Assembly (NCBI RefSeq): GCF_000734895.2
Contig: NZ_CP011382.1
Coordinates: forward strand, 3,078,700-3,142,699
Direction of reading: 5' to 3'
Source: Calothrix sp. 336/3
GTDB taxonomy: Bacteria; Cyanobacteriota; Cyanobacteriia; Cyanobacteriales; Nostocaceae
DNA length: 64,000 nucleotides
In this document: piece after piece, positions 8,826 through 17,162 of the stretch
How positions within the stretch are numbered: the first letter of the stretch is position 1
Layout of the letters: each line of letters opens with the position of its first letter
Notes under the pieces: model-generated
What the model saw: only the letters and a program-made list of their open reading frames with translations
The model's database searches: none
What the model was told of the DNA's origin: nothing
Position numbers and translations under genes: made by a program

Positions 8826-9673
8826 TATTGTTAGGTGAAAATGTACCCAGTACTTGGGTATGGGCTGTTTGATATTGTGAACTACTTTAACTATACCTTT
8901 GCACTAGTACAAGCAGACAGCAGGAAATTAACTGGACTGCGTAGACAATCTGGCTAAAAAAGCTACATACTTTTACTGAATTTCCCAAATTAGTCAGAGA
9001 CGATGGGTGCGGCTTCCGGGCGATCGCCGATGAAATTTATCTGGAAAAGCACTGAGTTAGAATTCTAATTCTATTCGATTGATGGGAAATGGAAAATCCT
9101 ATCATATCCCCGACTTTCCGCCAGAATTGAGTATAGCAAAACACCCAATCCACCCGAAAAACGCAATACTTTTCTATCTATCACTACTATAATTATCAAG
9201 CTGTACAGGGAATTATTGCCAAATATTACCGATAATCAACTTTGGTAAAATAGCAGTGATTTGTGAAAAAACGGTGCTAAGTTTATAGCAGGTACAAAAC
9301 AAGTTAAAAGATTTTCTGGTTTAAAGTTATCCGACCGTGAGCTTGTACCCTCTGCTCTAGTCGTTTCGCAAATAGACTCAGTAATTGCATCCGGTTATGA
9401 TGTGTTTTCGCCTTAATTAAAAGTCTAAGTCTATAGTCGTTGTTCGGAGGTTTTCAACACACAGGAAAATGCCTGCCTAGCTGAAATTTTAGGATGCTTT
9501 ACTTGTTGAGAATTTGCGATTTTGTCCACATTAGTTAAGTAACTTGCAGTTCTACCTCTTTTACTACTCAATAGATTGTTGCATTTATAAACCGCCAAAA
9601 CTACTGACATTTCTCTCTCGGTCGTAGTCTCTGGCGGTAAAACTTTTATTGGGTAAATATTCAGAGATGATAA
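8826..9673. other. 848-bp intergenic region, no gene recognised
   Basis: Lies between the divergently placed 5' end of the kinase gene and the 3' end of the TPR gene, with HIP1 sites near 9020. No plausible protein frame or known RNA motif (RNase P, tmRNA) was found. An inverted repeat ACCGCCA...TGGCGGT near 9592-9640, with inner ACTAC/GTAGT, could fold into a hairpin 3' of the TPR gene. The length leaves room for a small RNA that I cannot identify. Confidence 0.4.
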
Positions 9674-10612
9674 CTAATTTCCCAAGGTTTTTCTGGCGTT
9701 GCGTGATTCTTTTTCGATTTGCCTAATTAAACCTGAAGGTAGTTGAGATTTTTTACTAAGGGCTTTATCAAAGTTAACGATCGCCTCTTGCATGATTTTT
9801 TTGTCATTATCTTTGTTCGCTTGGGCGCGGAGAATCTGTGCCTTGAGATAATAGACTTCAGGATTGTCAGCAGTAATAGTTAGAGTTCGGTTGACATACT
9901 CTAGTGCCTCATTATACCGTTTTAAATCTCGATAGGCGATCGCAATTCCTCGATAGGTGAGATACTGGGGCGCAGAATTTTTTTCCAGCTTATCTATGGC
10001 TTGCTCAGGGTTAGCAAAGGGTAAATTTACCGCCAACATTAAATCCATATATCCTTTGAGGAGATTTAATTCTGGATCTTCCGGAGCGATCGCCTCAGCT
10101 TTGTCTAAATATTCATAAACCTGTTTCAGCTTATTCAGTGCTTGAGTTGCCCCGTTAACAGTTCCCTCACGACGCAGAATTACCGCACCTTCTAAAAAAT
10201 ATCCCACAGATGTGTATAAATATCCTCGCAACGGGTCACTACTCGTCAATTTTTGCGCTGCTGCCAGGGTTTTTTGACTATAGGTTTCCAAACCACTCCA
10301 ATCTTTGTTGGTATAAGCTAAAGACGCTTTCATTGCGTGAGCTAGAGGTTCATCAGGTTCCTTAGATATAGCTTCCTGCAATAATCCCTCAGCTGCGGTG
10401 TAGTTGCCTCGCAAAAAAATTGCTTTGAATGCAGCTTCAGTTCTGTCACCAATTTTACGAGTATCTTTAGTCCGAAAAGGGTCAGCAGCATCGCTAGGAG
10501 AGCTAACAATATTCAAACTCAAGGTAGTTAGCAAAGTCAAACTAGTCACACCTAAGAATTTCACTAAAGTCCCAGGTAGCCTTTTAGAAAAAGAATTAGA
10601 TATTTTTTTCAT
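9674..10612 (-). CDS. exported TPR-repeat protein
   Basis: A 312-residue protein with a basic N-terminus, hydrophobic core (about 17-35) and SPSDAA cleavage region near residue 43, so likely exported to the periplasm or lumen. Downstream are helical repeats in TPR phase: RTEAAFKAIFLRGNYTAAEGLLQEAISKEPDEPLAHAM, DKAEAIAPEDPELNLLKGYM and YNEALEYVNRTLTITADNPEVYYLKAQIL. TPR arrays mediate protein-protein contacts; the partner is unknown. It is monocistronic and divergent from the ABC ATPase gene across a 333-bp gap. Confidence 0.85.
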   Translation of the reverse strand: MKKISNSFSKRLPGTLVKFLGVTSLTLLTTLSLNIVSSPSDAADPFRTKDTRKIGDRTEAAFKAIFLRGNYTAAEGLLQEAISKEPDEPLAHAMKASLAYTNKDWSGLETYSQKTLAAAQKLTSSDPLRGYLYTSVGYFLEGAVILRREGTVNGATQALNKLKQVYEYLDKAEAIAPEDPELNLLKGYMDLMLAVNLPFANPEQAIDKLEKNSAPQYLTYRGIAIAYRDLKRYNEALEYVNRTLTITADNPEVYYLKAQILRAQANKDNDKKIMQEAIVNFDKALSKKSQLPSGLIRQIEKESRNARKTLGN

Positions 10613-10945
10613 CAGGATAATTACTGTTGAAATAGTTGTATATGTTACTTATAATCCCAGAGAGTTCACTCAGAATTAAACAGACCCATGGGAAATTTAC
10701 CTGACTTCTGTAATCAGTCTAATATGAGGTAAACATTTTGACTCAAGAGGTTTGTTTCTGTTCCCAAATAATCTTGTCACTATTTTTTCATCCTTTCCTT
10801 TGTCACAATGGGGAAAGAATCATCCTGGGCTGATTTGACTGCGGCTACTACCCAAGGACGGATTTAACTGGAAATTTTGCGGAAGTTTACGCTTCCCTGG
10901 CGTGTAGTTAACAGTATATTGCTAACTTTTTGGTAATCTTAACAA
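10613..10945. other. divergent intergenic region
   Basis: 333 bp between two divergent starts (TPR protein and ECF-type ATPase). It must hold both promoters, but I see no clear operator, riboswitch or small gene in it. Confidence 0.45.
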
Positions 10946-11620
10946 ATGCTCTATCTCAGAAACCTAGTTTATCATCCAACTGCTTGCCCTCATGCGATTC
11001 TCCAATCTACGAACCTGGACTTACCAACCCAGCAATTAGGTTTAATTATTGGACCCAGTGGTTCTGGTAAAAGTACTCTCCTAGAAATTTTATCTGGATT
11101 GGCAGAACCAACCTCTGGAGGTGTATTTTGGCGAGAGCAACCACTGATTGCAGAACAGTTACAACAGTTGGCAGGTTTAGTGTTTCAGTTTCCCGAAAGA
11201 CATTTTTGCGGGGGAACAATTTTAGAAGAATTACGGTTAGGACATCCAGAGTTAGGTTCCGAAAAGGTAAGACAAGCTTTATCTGAGGTAGGTTTAGAGC
11301 ATTTATCACTATCATCCTCACCCCATGCTTTAAGTGGGGGACAACAAAGACGGTTAGCTTTAGCTGTGCAATTAATTCGGCAACCGTCTTTATTATTGTT
11401 AGATGAACCGACAGCTGGTTTAGACTGGTCTATGCGGCGACAGCTAGTCAATTTGTTAGCAAAGCTCAAGCAAGACTGGACATTATTAGTAGTCACCCAT
11501 GATGCAGGAGATTTGTTAGCGATCGCCGACCGTTGTTGGACTCTCAAACATGGACAATTAGAATCGGTAGAACCCCTGACACTACAAACCCAGTCCCAAG
11601 AAGCGGTAACGGCAATTTAA
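10946..11620 (+). CDS. ABC transporter ATPase, energy-coupling-factor type
   Basis: A 224-residue ATP-binding subunit. Walker A GPSGSGKST (36-44), Q-loop FQFPERHF (80-87), signature LSGGQQRRLALA (129-140), Walker B LLLLDEP (149-155) and the H-loop TH are all intact. The Q-loop FQxPE pattern is characteristic of ECF/CbiO ATPases that power vitamin and metal uptake. No T-subunit or substrate-binding S-component is adjacent, so the partner must be encoded elsewhere, as is common for ECF modules in cyanobacteria. It begins after a 333-bp divergent intergenic region and ends 28 bp from a convergent small gene. Confidence 0.88.
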   Translation: MLYLRNLVYHPTACPHAILQSTNLDLPTQQLGLIIGPSGSGKSTLLEILSGLAEPTSGGVFWREQPLIAEQLQQLAGLVFQFPERHFCGGTILEELRLGHPELGSEKVRQALSEVGLEHLSLSSSPHALSGGQQRRLALAVQLIRQPSLLLLDEPTAGLDWSMRRQLVNLLAKLKQDWTLLVVTHDAGDLLAIADRCWTLKHGQLESVEPLTLQTQSQEAVTAI

Positions 11621-11648
11621 AAGCAGAGGAAGTGGTGAGTGTTTGAAA

Positions 11649-11867
11649 CTAGACGATTCGTTTCCTAACTTCTTCTACCTTCACCACTGCTTCTCCATGA
11701 TCGGGTATCCATACCAACCACCAATCTTCAATCAGTGGAGATAACAGCAAAGCTTCATCATAACTGTAGGTACTGGGAAACTCTGACAGCTTCACCCATT
11801 CCCATATGAGTAAATTTTGCCCTATTCCCCACAACTCAGATAAAGTCATATCTGTGGCGTTTAACAT
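11649..11867 (-). CDS. small hypothetical protein
   Basis: 72 residues, acidic and Trp-rich (six Trp), with the block EDWWLVWIPDHGEAVVKVEEV. The ATG at 11867 has GAGGAG upstream at a somewhat long spacing. No membrane helix, Cys or signal peptide. It is convergent with the ECF-type ATPase gene. I do not recognise the family; composition and the upstream ribosome-binding site support it being real. Confidence 0.6.
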   Translation of the reverse strand: MLNATDMTLSELWGIGQNLLIWEWVKLSEFPSTYSYDEALLLSPLIEDWWLVWIPDHGEAVVKVEEVRKRIV

Positions 11868-12567
11868 TTTTGCTATAACTCCTCTAGCTCATAAAAATGG
11901 GCTAGATGCACAATAATTCTGTATCTAATAATACAAAAAACCTTGTAGTCAAAAATATGTCTGTTTCATAAATTTACAATTTCAGCTTTTGCAGTTGCAT
12001 CTCTATCCTTAGAACAAGAAACCTAATTCCCCATACTTGATTTTTCTCCCTATGTGTTTCTGCAAAGCAAATAATACGGAAGTCGTGTAATTTTATTAGC
12101 TTTCTCACACAACCTGTGCTGCGATGTAGTTTCAGGAGAAACCATATATTCATTGTCTGAACTATTGCAAATTAATTTACCGTAGATTTCCGGAATCCGG
12201 TGGATACAAGGTGAAGCTAAACCTGACTTAAGTAAATCAGAGCGATAATCTCACAATAATTGAGTTATGAGATGATATTTTTGGCTTTGATTATTGACTA
12301 TAATATCAATTATTTATATTACTATTTGTGCGGCAGATAGATTATTTTTGTGGCTAATTAATGCTATGAAAATAATTTTGCCGTATTTATATTTTTGAGT
12401 AAAAAGTATTAAAAAATACCTCTTCTGAAAACAGAAATAAACTATACATTTTTCAGTAATGACTTATTAATATTAGAGCTTTAATTTAGTAAACATAGGA
12501 ACAAAGAAATATGTTCCTGACTCGGCTAGTTAAGATAGTTTTCATCAATCAAATTAAGGAGTCTGCA
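11868..12567. other. AT-rich region upstream of the peptide precursor
   Basis: About 700 bp of very AT-rich DNA with no convincing gene. It probably contains the promoter of the Trp-rich precursor. Short inverted segments such as GTATT-AAAA-AATAC near 12407-12418 are present. No second double-glycine leader peptide was found here. Confidence 0.45.
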
Positions 12568-12744
12568 ATGAAAGCTCTCGAAAAAAATGACCTATTTGCT
12601 AGTATTTCTGAAGAAGAGTCGGAATCAGTAAATGGTGGTAAATGGGTTCTGAGATGGCGTTGGTCTTACAAATGGATATACAACTATTTCACACATAAAT
12701 ACACGAAAGTATTCTTCAAAGTCTGGTTTTGGAAATGGATCTAA
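12568..12744 (+). CDS. double-glycine leader peptide precursor with Trp-rich cationic core
   Basis: A 58-residue bacteriocin/RiPP-like precursor. The ATG at 12568 is preceded by AAGGAG (12556-12561) with a 6-nt spacer, which decides the start over an upstream ATG at 12511. The leader (1-24) is acidic and ends ISEEESESVNGG, the Gly-Gly processing pattern cut by C39 peptidases. The predicted core (25-58, KWVLRWRWSYKWIY... ending KVWFWKWI) has 34 residues: 7 Trp, 4 Tyr, 4 Phe, 6 Lys, 2 Arg, 1 His, no Asp, Glu or Cys. This amphipathic aromatic/cationic pattern resembles linear antimicrobial peptides. A C39 exporter and an HlyD adaptor follow. No modification or immunity gene is adjacent. Precursor role is strongly inferred; activity is unknown. 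Confidence 0.85.
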   Translation: MKALEKNDLFASISEEESESVNGGKWVLRWRWSYKWIYNYFTHKYTKVFFKVWFWKWI

Positions 12745-12831
12745 ATCTGGATTTAGACAAACTTTTTTGAGATTAAATGCTAGGTGAGTTAAATTGATAT
12801 TTAAGTATTCATTTTTCATAAGTAGCGGGAA

Positions 12832-12950
12832 TATAGCGTTTCCCAATCAGATGAAATACAACCCCACCCGCCCTATCGGGCACCCTCCCGGATTTCGGGG
12901 AGGGCTGGGGAGAGGTTCTTCCATACCTCACTAGAATGAGAAACGCTATA
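12832..12950 (+). mobile_element. 119-bp MITE, copy 1 (IS630/mariner-like ends)
   Basis: Non-coding element bounded by terminal inverted repeats TATAGCGTTTC/GAAACGCTATA (11 bp perfect, then imperfect), with TA at both edges as expected for IS630-type TA target duplication. The GC-rich centre contains CCCTCCC (12883-12889)/GGGAGGG (12898-12904) and CCCG/CGGG stems. It is about 95-97% identical to the reverse complement of the copy at 16943-17061. It lies between the peptide precursor and its exporter. Confidence 0.88.
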
Positions 12951-13175
12951 AAATCCACCCAAAACTTATGAAAAGGGATTGCGAATATCATCTAACCTAC
13001 GACTTAGACAAGTTTGCCATGTGAGTACTTTTGAGTATTAGGTAAGTGGGCACTTTTGAATATATATAACATCAGGAGTGCCTTTATTTCACAGAATTAA
13101 AAATATATATCTATATTATTCTAAATCGTCAAACATAGATATTATCTAACTAAATATTCTCAAACAAGACTTTCT

Positions 13176-15323
13176 ATGAAATATGCTCAAGTTTTACAGC
13201 ATACAGAAGAAGATTGTGGTGCAGCTTGCCTTGCTTCTATTGCTAAATATTATGGGAGAATCTTTACTTTAAATCAAACCAGAGAAGTTGTAGGAACTGG
13301 ACAATCAGGAACTTCTTTATTAGGTTTAAAACAAGGTGCAGAGACATTAGGATTTCATGCACGAACGGTGAAAACATCACCAGAAATTCTGAACAGAATG
13401 CACGAAGCTCCATTACCAGCAATTATTCATTGGCAAGGTTGTCACTGGGTAGTTTTATATGGAAAGAATGGTCGTAAATGTGTAATTCTTGACCCCGCAG
13501 TGGGAATCAGATATATTTCTCAAAAAGAATTAGCTGAAGGTTGGGAAGACTGGATAACTTTATTATTAGAACCAGATCCAGTTAAATTTTATAGTCAACC
13601 CAATGCCAAAATCAGTGGTTTAGGAAGATTTCTCAAACATGCTTGGGGATATAGGGGAACTATTAGCCAAGCTTTTATTTTAAATGCTATTCTCGGTTTA
13701 CTTTCCTTATCATCACCATTTTTATTACAAATACTCACAGATGATGTCCTAGTCAGAGGTGACACAAAATTACTGACAACAGTTGCATTATCTGTTATGG
13801 CAATGACTCTAATTAGCAGTGTTTTAGAGTTAATTCAGTCCAGTTTAATTGCTAATTTTGCCCAACGCTTAGAATTAGGGTTAATTTTAGAGTTTGGCAG
13901 ACAAATTTTACGTTTACCCCTTGCTTACTATGAATCTCGTCGCAGTGGAGAAATTACCAGTCGTCTGCAAGATGTACAAGAAATCAATAGTTTAATATCT
14001 CAAGTTGTTGTCAGTTTACCTAGTCAATTTTTTATTGCCATTATTTCTTTTGCTTTCATGACTTTTTACAGTTGGAAGTTGACAGTAATGGCGGTAATTG
14101 TGGCAATTTTCATGACAGTATCGACAGTAATATTTTTGCCAGCACTCCAAAAGAAAACTAGAGATGTTCTAGTGACAGAAGCAGAAAACCAAGGTGTGCT
14201 AGTAGAAACATTTAAAGGTGCTTTAACCCTAAAAACTACCACATCTGCACCACAATTTTGGAATGAGTTTCAAAACCGCTTCAGTCGTTTTGGTAAATTA
14301 TCCTTAGATACAATTCAAATTGGTATTATTAATGGAGCTTTTGCCAGCTTTATTTCTGCCATTGGGGGAATTGCTTTACTCTGGTTTGGTGGTAACTTAG
14401 TGACAAATTCGGCAGAAAATTTAAGTATTGGGCAGTTACTAGCTTTTAAATCCATGAATGATAATTTCTTGGGTTTAATTAGTACTTTAATTAAATTTGT
14501 GGACGAATTTACCCGTGTGAAAACTGCTACCCAAAGGTTGGGAGAAGTAATCGATGCGACACCTGAAGATGTGGGTGATGAAAATAAACCAACTGCTCGT
14601 CTTTCCTGTGATTCAGAAATTGAATTTAGTCAAGTAAATTTCCATTATCCCGGTAGAACAGAATTATTATCAGAATTTTCCTTAACCATACCTGGTGGAG
14701 AAGTGATTGCTTTAATTGGAAAGTCTGGTTGTGGTAAAAGTACATTTGCTAAATTGCTGACTGGACTCTATCAACCACAATCTGGGAATATTAGAATTGG
14801 ATTATATAATCTTCAGGATTTATCTTTAGATAGCCTCCGTCAACAGGTGATTTTAGTTCCCCAGGAAGCACATTTTTGGAGTCGCTCAATTATTGATAAT
14901 TTCCACTTAGCAAATGCAAATGCGAGTTTTGAAGAGATAGTAAGTGCATGTAAGATTGCCGAAGCGGATGAATTTATTAATAAGCTACCAGAAAAATATC
15001 AGACTATCCTAGGAGAATTTGGAGCTAATATTTCTGGGGGACAAAGACAAAGATTAGCGATCGCTAGGGCAATTGTCAGTGAACCTGCCATATTAATTCT
15101 AGATGAATCAACCGCAGGACTTGACCCCGTGAGTGAAAGTCAAGTTTTGCAGAAACTATTTAACTATCGTCGAGGAAAAACCACGATTTTAATTAGCCAT
15201 CGTCCCAGAGTTATTAGCTATGCGGACTATATTGTGTATTTAGAAAATGGCAGAGTCAAAAACCATGGAACTCAAGAATATTTAAAAACCCAAAGGGGAG
15301 GACACTTAGATTTTTTAATTTAG
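13176..15323 (+). CDS. C39-peptidase-containing ABC exporter
   Basis: Bifunctional transporter of 715 residues that cleaves double-glycine leaders and exports the released peptide across the plasma membrane. The N-terminal C39 peptidase (about 1-130) has Gln8, catalytic Cys14 in TEEDCGAAC, His90 in GCHWVVLYG and Asp106 in ILDPAVG. The membrane domain (about 160-440) has several hydrophobic spans. The ATPase has Walker A GKSGCGKST (515-523), signature SGGQRQRLAIA near 620, Walker B ILILDES near 644 and SHRP. All functional residues are present. HlyD follows 37 nt after the stop. The nearby GG-leader precursor is the obvious substrate, by inference. Confidence 0.95.
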   Translation: MKYAQVLQHTEEDCGAACLASIAKYYGRIFTLNQTREVVGTGQSGTSLLGLKQGAETLGFHARTVKTSPEILNRMHEAPLPAIIHWQGCHWVVLYGKNGRKCVILDPAVGIRYISQKELAEGWEDWITLLLEPDPVKFYSQPNAKISGLGRFLKHAWGYRGTISQAFILNAILGLLSLSSPFLLQILTDDVLVRGDTKLLTTVALSVMAMTLISSVLELIQSSLIANFAQRLELGLILEFGRQILRLPLAYYESRRSGEITSRLQDVQEINSLISQVVVSLPSQFFIAIISFAFMTFYSWKLTVMAVIVAIFMTVSTVIFLPALQKKTRDVLVTEAENQGVLVETFKGALTLKTTTSAPQFWNEFQNRFSRFGKLSLDTIQIGIINGAFASFISAIGGIALLWFGGNLVTNSAENLSIGQLLAFKSMNDNFLGLISTLIKFVDEFTRVKTATQRLGEVIDATPEDVGDENKPTARLSCDSEIEFSQVNFHYPGRTELLSEFSLTIPGGEVIALIGKSGCGKSTFAKLLTGLYQPQSGNIRIGLYNLQDLSLDSLRQQVILVPQEAHFWSRSIIDNFHLANANASFEEIVSACKIAEADEFINKLPEKYQTILGEFGANISGGQRQRLAIARAIVSEPAILILDESTAGLDPVSESQVLQKLFNYRRGKTTILISHRPRVISYADYIVYLENGRVKNHGTQEYLKTQRGGHLDFLI

Positions 15324-15360
15324 TCAATGATGTAATATTTAACCAATTATCATAACTATC

Positions 15361-16818
15361 ATGGTAAGTATTCCTGGGATTCACAAACAAGCTCATGGGA
15401 ACAAAATAGATAATTTGGAATTAAAAAATGAAAATCTATCTTTATTACCAGTGGTAAATGGAGATGATTTTATACCTTCTACTAGTAAATGGATTCGCTT
15501 TAGCGGTTTATTTATTGCTGCGGCTGTTTTCAGTACTGTAGTTTTGTCAGCAGTAATTAAATATAATGTGAAAGTTCAAGCAACTGCCTTTGTGCGTCCC
15601 ACAGGAGAATTAAGATTAGTTCAACCAGAGTTAGAAGGGGTAATTAAAACTGTGGAAGTTAAAGAAAATCAAGTTATCAAAAAAGGAGATATTATTGCCA
15701 GATTAGATGATGAACAACAGCAAATTAAAAAGAGTCAACTAACAGGAAATATTCAACAAAACAAGCTACAGATAGCCCAAATTGATGCTCAAATTAAATC
15801 ATTAGAAGCGCAAATTGCTGCGGAATCACGGGTAATAATAGGAGCGATCGCCACAGCAAAAGCAGAGCTAGCACGTAGTCAAAAGGAATATGAAGAACGT
15901 AAAACAACTACCCAGAGCGATTTACTCTCCGCTCAAGCAGGTTTACAAAAGGCGATCGCCGATTTACAAAAGTCCCAAGCAGATTTGAATTTTGCCCATC
16001 GTGAACGTCTGCGTTATCAACAGTTAGCCGCATCAGGGGCGATCGCCACACGGGAATATGACCAAAAACACATGGCATGGGAGCAGGCAAAGGCAGCAGT
16101 CACCGCAGAATCTAAAAATGTCGAAATTGCCCGAACCAAGGTTAAGTCTGCTACAGCCTCAACTAACCCCAGTCAAGCATTGGTGGCGATCGCTCAAGAA
16201 CGTATCACCCAGGAATCTGCCAAAGGAAAAGCAACAATTGCCAACCTCACCAAGGATAAGCAAGCTTTGGTACAACGACGTTCTGAGGTGCAAAATCTCC
16301 TGATTCAGGGAGAAAATGACTTAGCGCAATTAGACAATCAATTAAAAAGAAATGTGATTCGTGCTACCAGTAATGGGATTATTCAAAGGCTCCATCTGCG
16401 TAATTCCGGTCAAGTTGTACGTGTATCAGATACCTTAGCGGAAATTGCACCCAATAACACTCCCCTAGTTATTAAAGCCATGGTTCCATCCAATGAAATT
16501 AAAAATGTGGCGGTGGGGCAAAAAGTGCAAATGCGGGTGAGTGCTTGCCCCTATACAGATTACGGTACCCTCAATGGGGTGGTGACAGCAATTTCTCCCG
16601 ACGCGATCGTGCCCAATAATAATGGTTCAGGAAATACAAATACTAATAGTTATTTTGAAACAACTATTCAACCGGAAAATATCAAATTTGGTCGGCAAAA
16701 GCACCAATGTCAAATTCAAATTGGGATGGAAGTGAAGACTGATATTATTTCCCAGGAAGAGACAGTTTTACGCTTTGTCCTCAGGAAAGCTCGGTTATTA
16801 ACTGATTTTAATTTGTAG
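15361..16818 (+). CDS. HlyD-family membrane fusion protein
   Basis: A 485-residue periplasmic adaptor linking the inner-membrane exporter to a TolC-type outer-membrane channel. A cytoplasmic N-terminus (1-46) precedes one membrane helix (about 47-66). Then come a biotinyl-lipoyl-like half motif (GVIKTVEVKENQVIKKGDIIARLDDEQ), a long Gln/Ala-rich coiled-coil hairpin (about 115-335) containing several HIP1-encoded AIA segments, a second lipoyl half (NGIIQRLHLRNSGQVVRVSDTLAEI) and a beta-barrel domain. It is transcribed with the C39 exporter. No TolC gene is in the window. Confidence 0.93.
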   Translation: MVSIPGIHKQAHGNKIDNLELKNENLSLLPVVNGDDFIPSTSKWIRFSGLFIAAAVFSTVVLSAVIKYNVKVQATAFVRPTGELRLVQPELEGVIKTVEVKENQVIKKGDIIARLDDEQQQIKKSQLTGNIQQNKLQIAQIDAQIKSLEAQIAAESRVIIGAIATAKAELARSQKEYEERKTTTQSDLLSAQAGLQKAIADLQKSQADLNFAHRERLRYQQLAASGAIATREYDQKHMAWEQAKAAVTAESKNVEIARTKVKSATASTNPSQALVAIAQERITQESAKGKATIANLTKDKQALVQRRSEVQNLLIQGENDLAQLDNQLKRNVIRATSNGIIQRLHLRNSGQVVRVSDTLAEIAPNNTPLVIKAMVPSNEIKNVAVGQKVQMRVSACPYTDYGTLNGVVTAISPDAIVPNNNGSGNTNTNSYFETTIQPENIKFGRQKHQCQIQIGMEVKTDIISQEETVLRFVLRKARLLTDFNL

Positions 16819-16893
16819 CAATCATAGAAAAACTGGAAAATTTGCCAATACAGCAGATTCGATGTTGATGAGGTACGACAACTGATTGAAAAA

Positions 16894-16942
16894 GTAATGA
16901 ATAATGAGTAATGAGTCAGAAATTTACTTATTACTTATTACT
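16894..16942. repeat. short AT-rich tandem repeats
   Basis: TAATGAG-type units (16894-16919) are followed by TTACTTA-type units (16924-16942), roughly the reverse complement of the former. They resume (TTACATATTACTTATTACT) right after the MITE ending at 17061, so the MITE seems to have inserted into such a repeat. A similar GAGTAAT tract occurs at 39123-39149. Confidence 0.6.
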
Positions 16943-17061
16943 TATAGCGTTTCTCATTCTAGTGAGGTATAGAAGAACCCCTCCCCAGCCCTCCCCGATT
17001 TCGGGGAGGGTGCCCGATAGGGCGGGTGGGGTTGTATTTTATCTGATTGGGAAACGCTATA
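16943..17061 (-). mobile_element. 119-bp MITE, copy 2, inverted
   Basis: Same length and ends as the copy at 12832-12950 but in opposite orientation. Aligned by eye after reverse complementing, the two differ at about 6 positions, three of them in the ATTT/AAAT centre of the inner hairpin. Together the copies bracket the C39 exporter and HlyD genes as a 4.2-kb interval with inverted ends. Confidence 0.88.
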
Positions 17062-17096
17062 TTACATATTACTTATTACTGTAATTTATGACGTAT

Positions 17097-17126
17097 AAAA
17101 ACCCCGACTTTCCCAAGAAGCCGGAG
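17097..17126 (-). terminator. intrinsic terminator of pilT
   Basis: On the minus strand CTCCGGCTT pairs with AAGTCGGGG (9 bp, two G-U pairs) around a 7-nt loop and is followed by TTTTTA. It lies 37 nt past the pilT stop. Confidence 0.75.
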
Positions 17127-17162
17127 TTATGAAAATTATGCTTTTTCCCAGAAAATCTGCCT

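Noticed and set aside
8826..9673. Structural RNA such as RNase P RNA or tmRNA in the 848-bp gap
   Set aside because: None of the conserved cores of these RNAs is present on either strand.
12511..12567. Upstream ATG extending the Trp-rich precursor by 19 residues
   Set aside because: No ribosome-binding site there, while AAGGAG sits correctly before the ATG at 12568 and the leader then matches double-glycine leader length.
12809..12991. 60-codon minus-strand frame with TSPQPSPKSGR-like sequence
   Set aside because: It is read through the MITE at 12832-12950; such Pro-rich products are typical translations of this repeat, not proteins.
16831..16912. About 25 codons after hlyD reading ...FDVDEVRQLIEKV..., possible gene remnant
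   Set aside because: Looks protein-like but is too short, has no start, and cannot be assigned; possibly a relic cut by the repeat/MITE.
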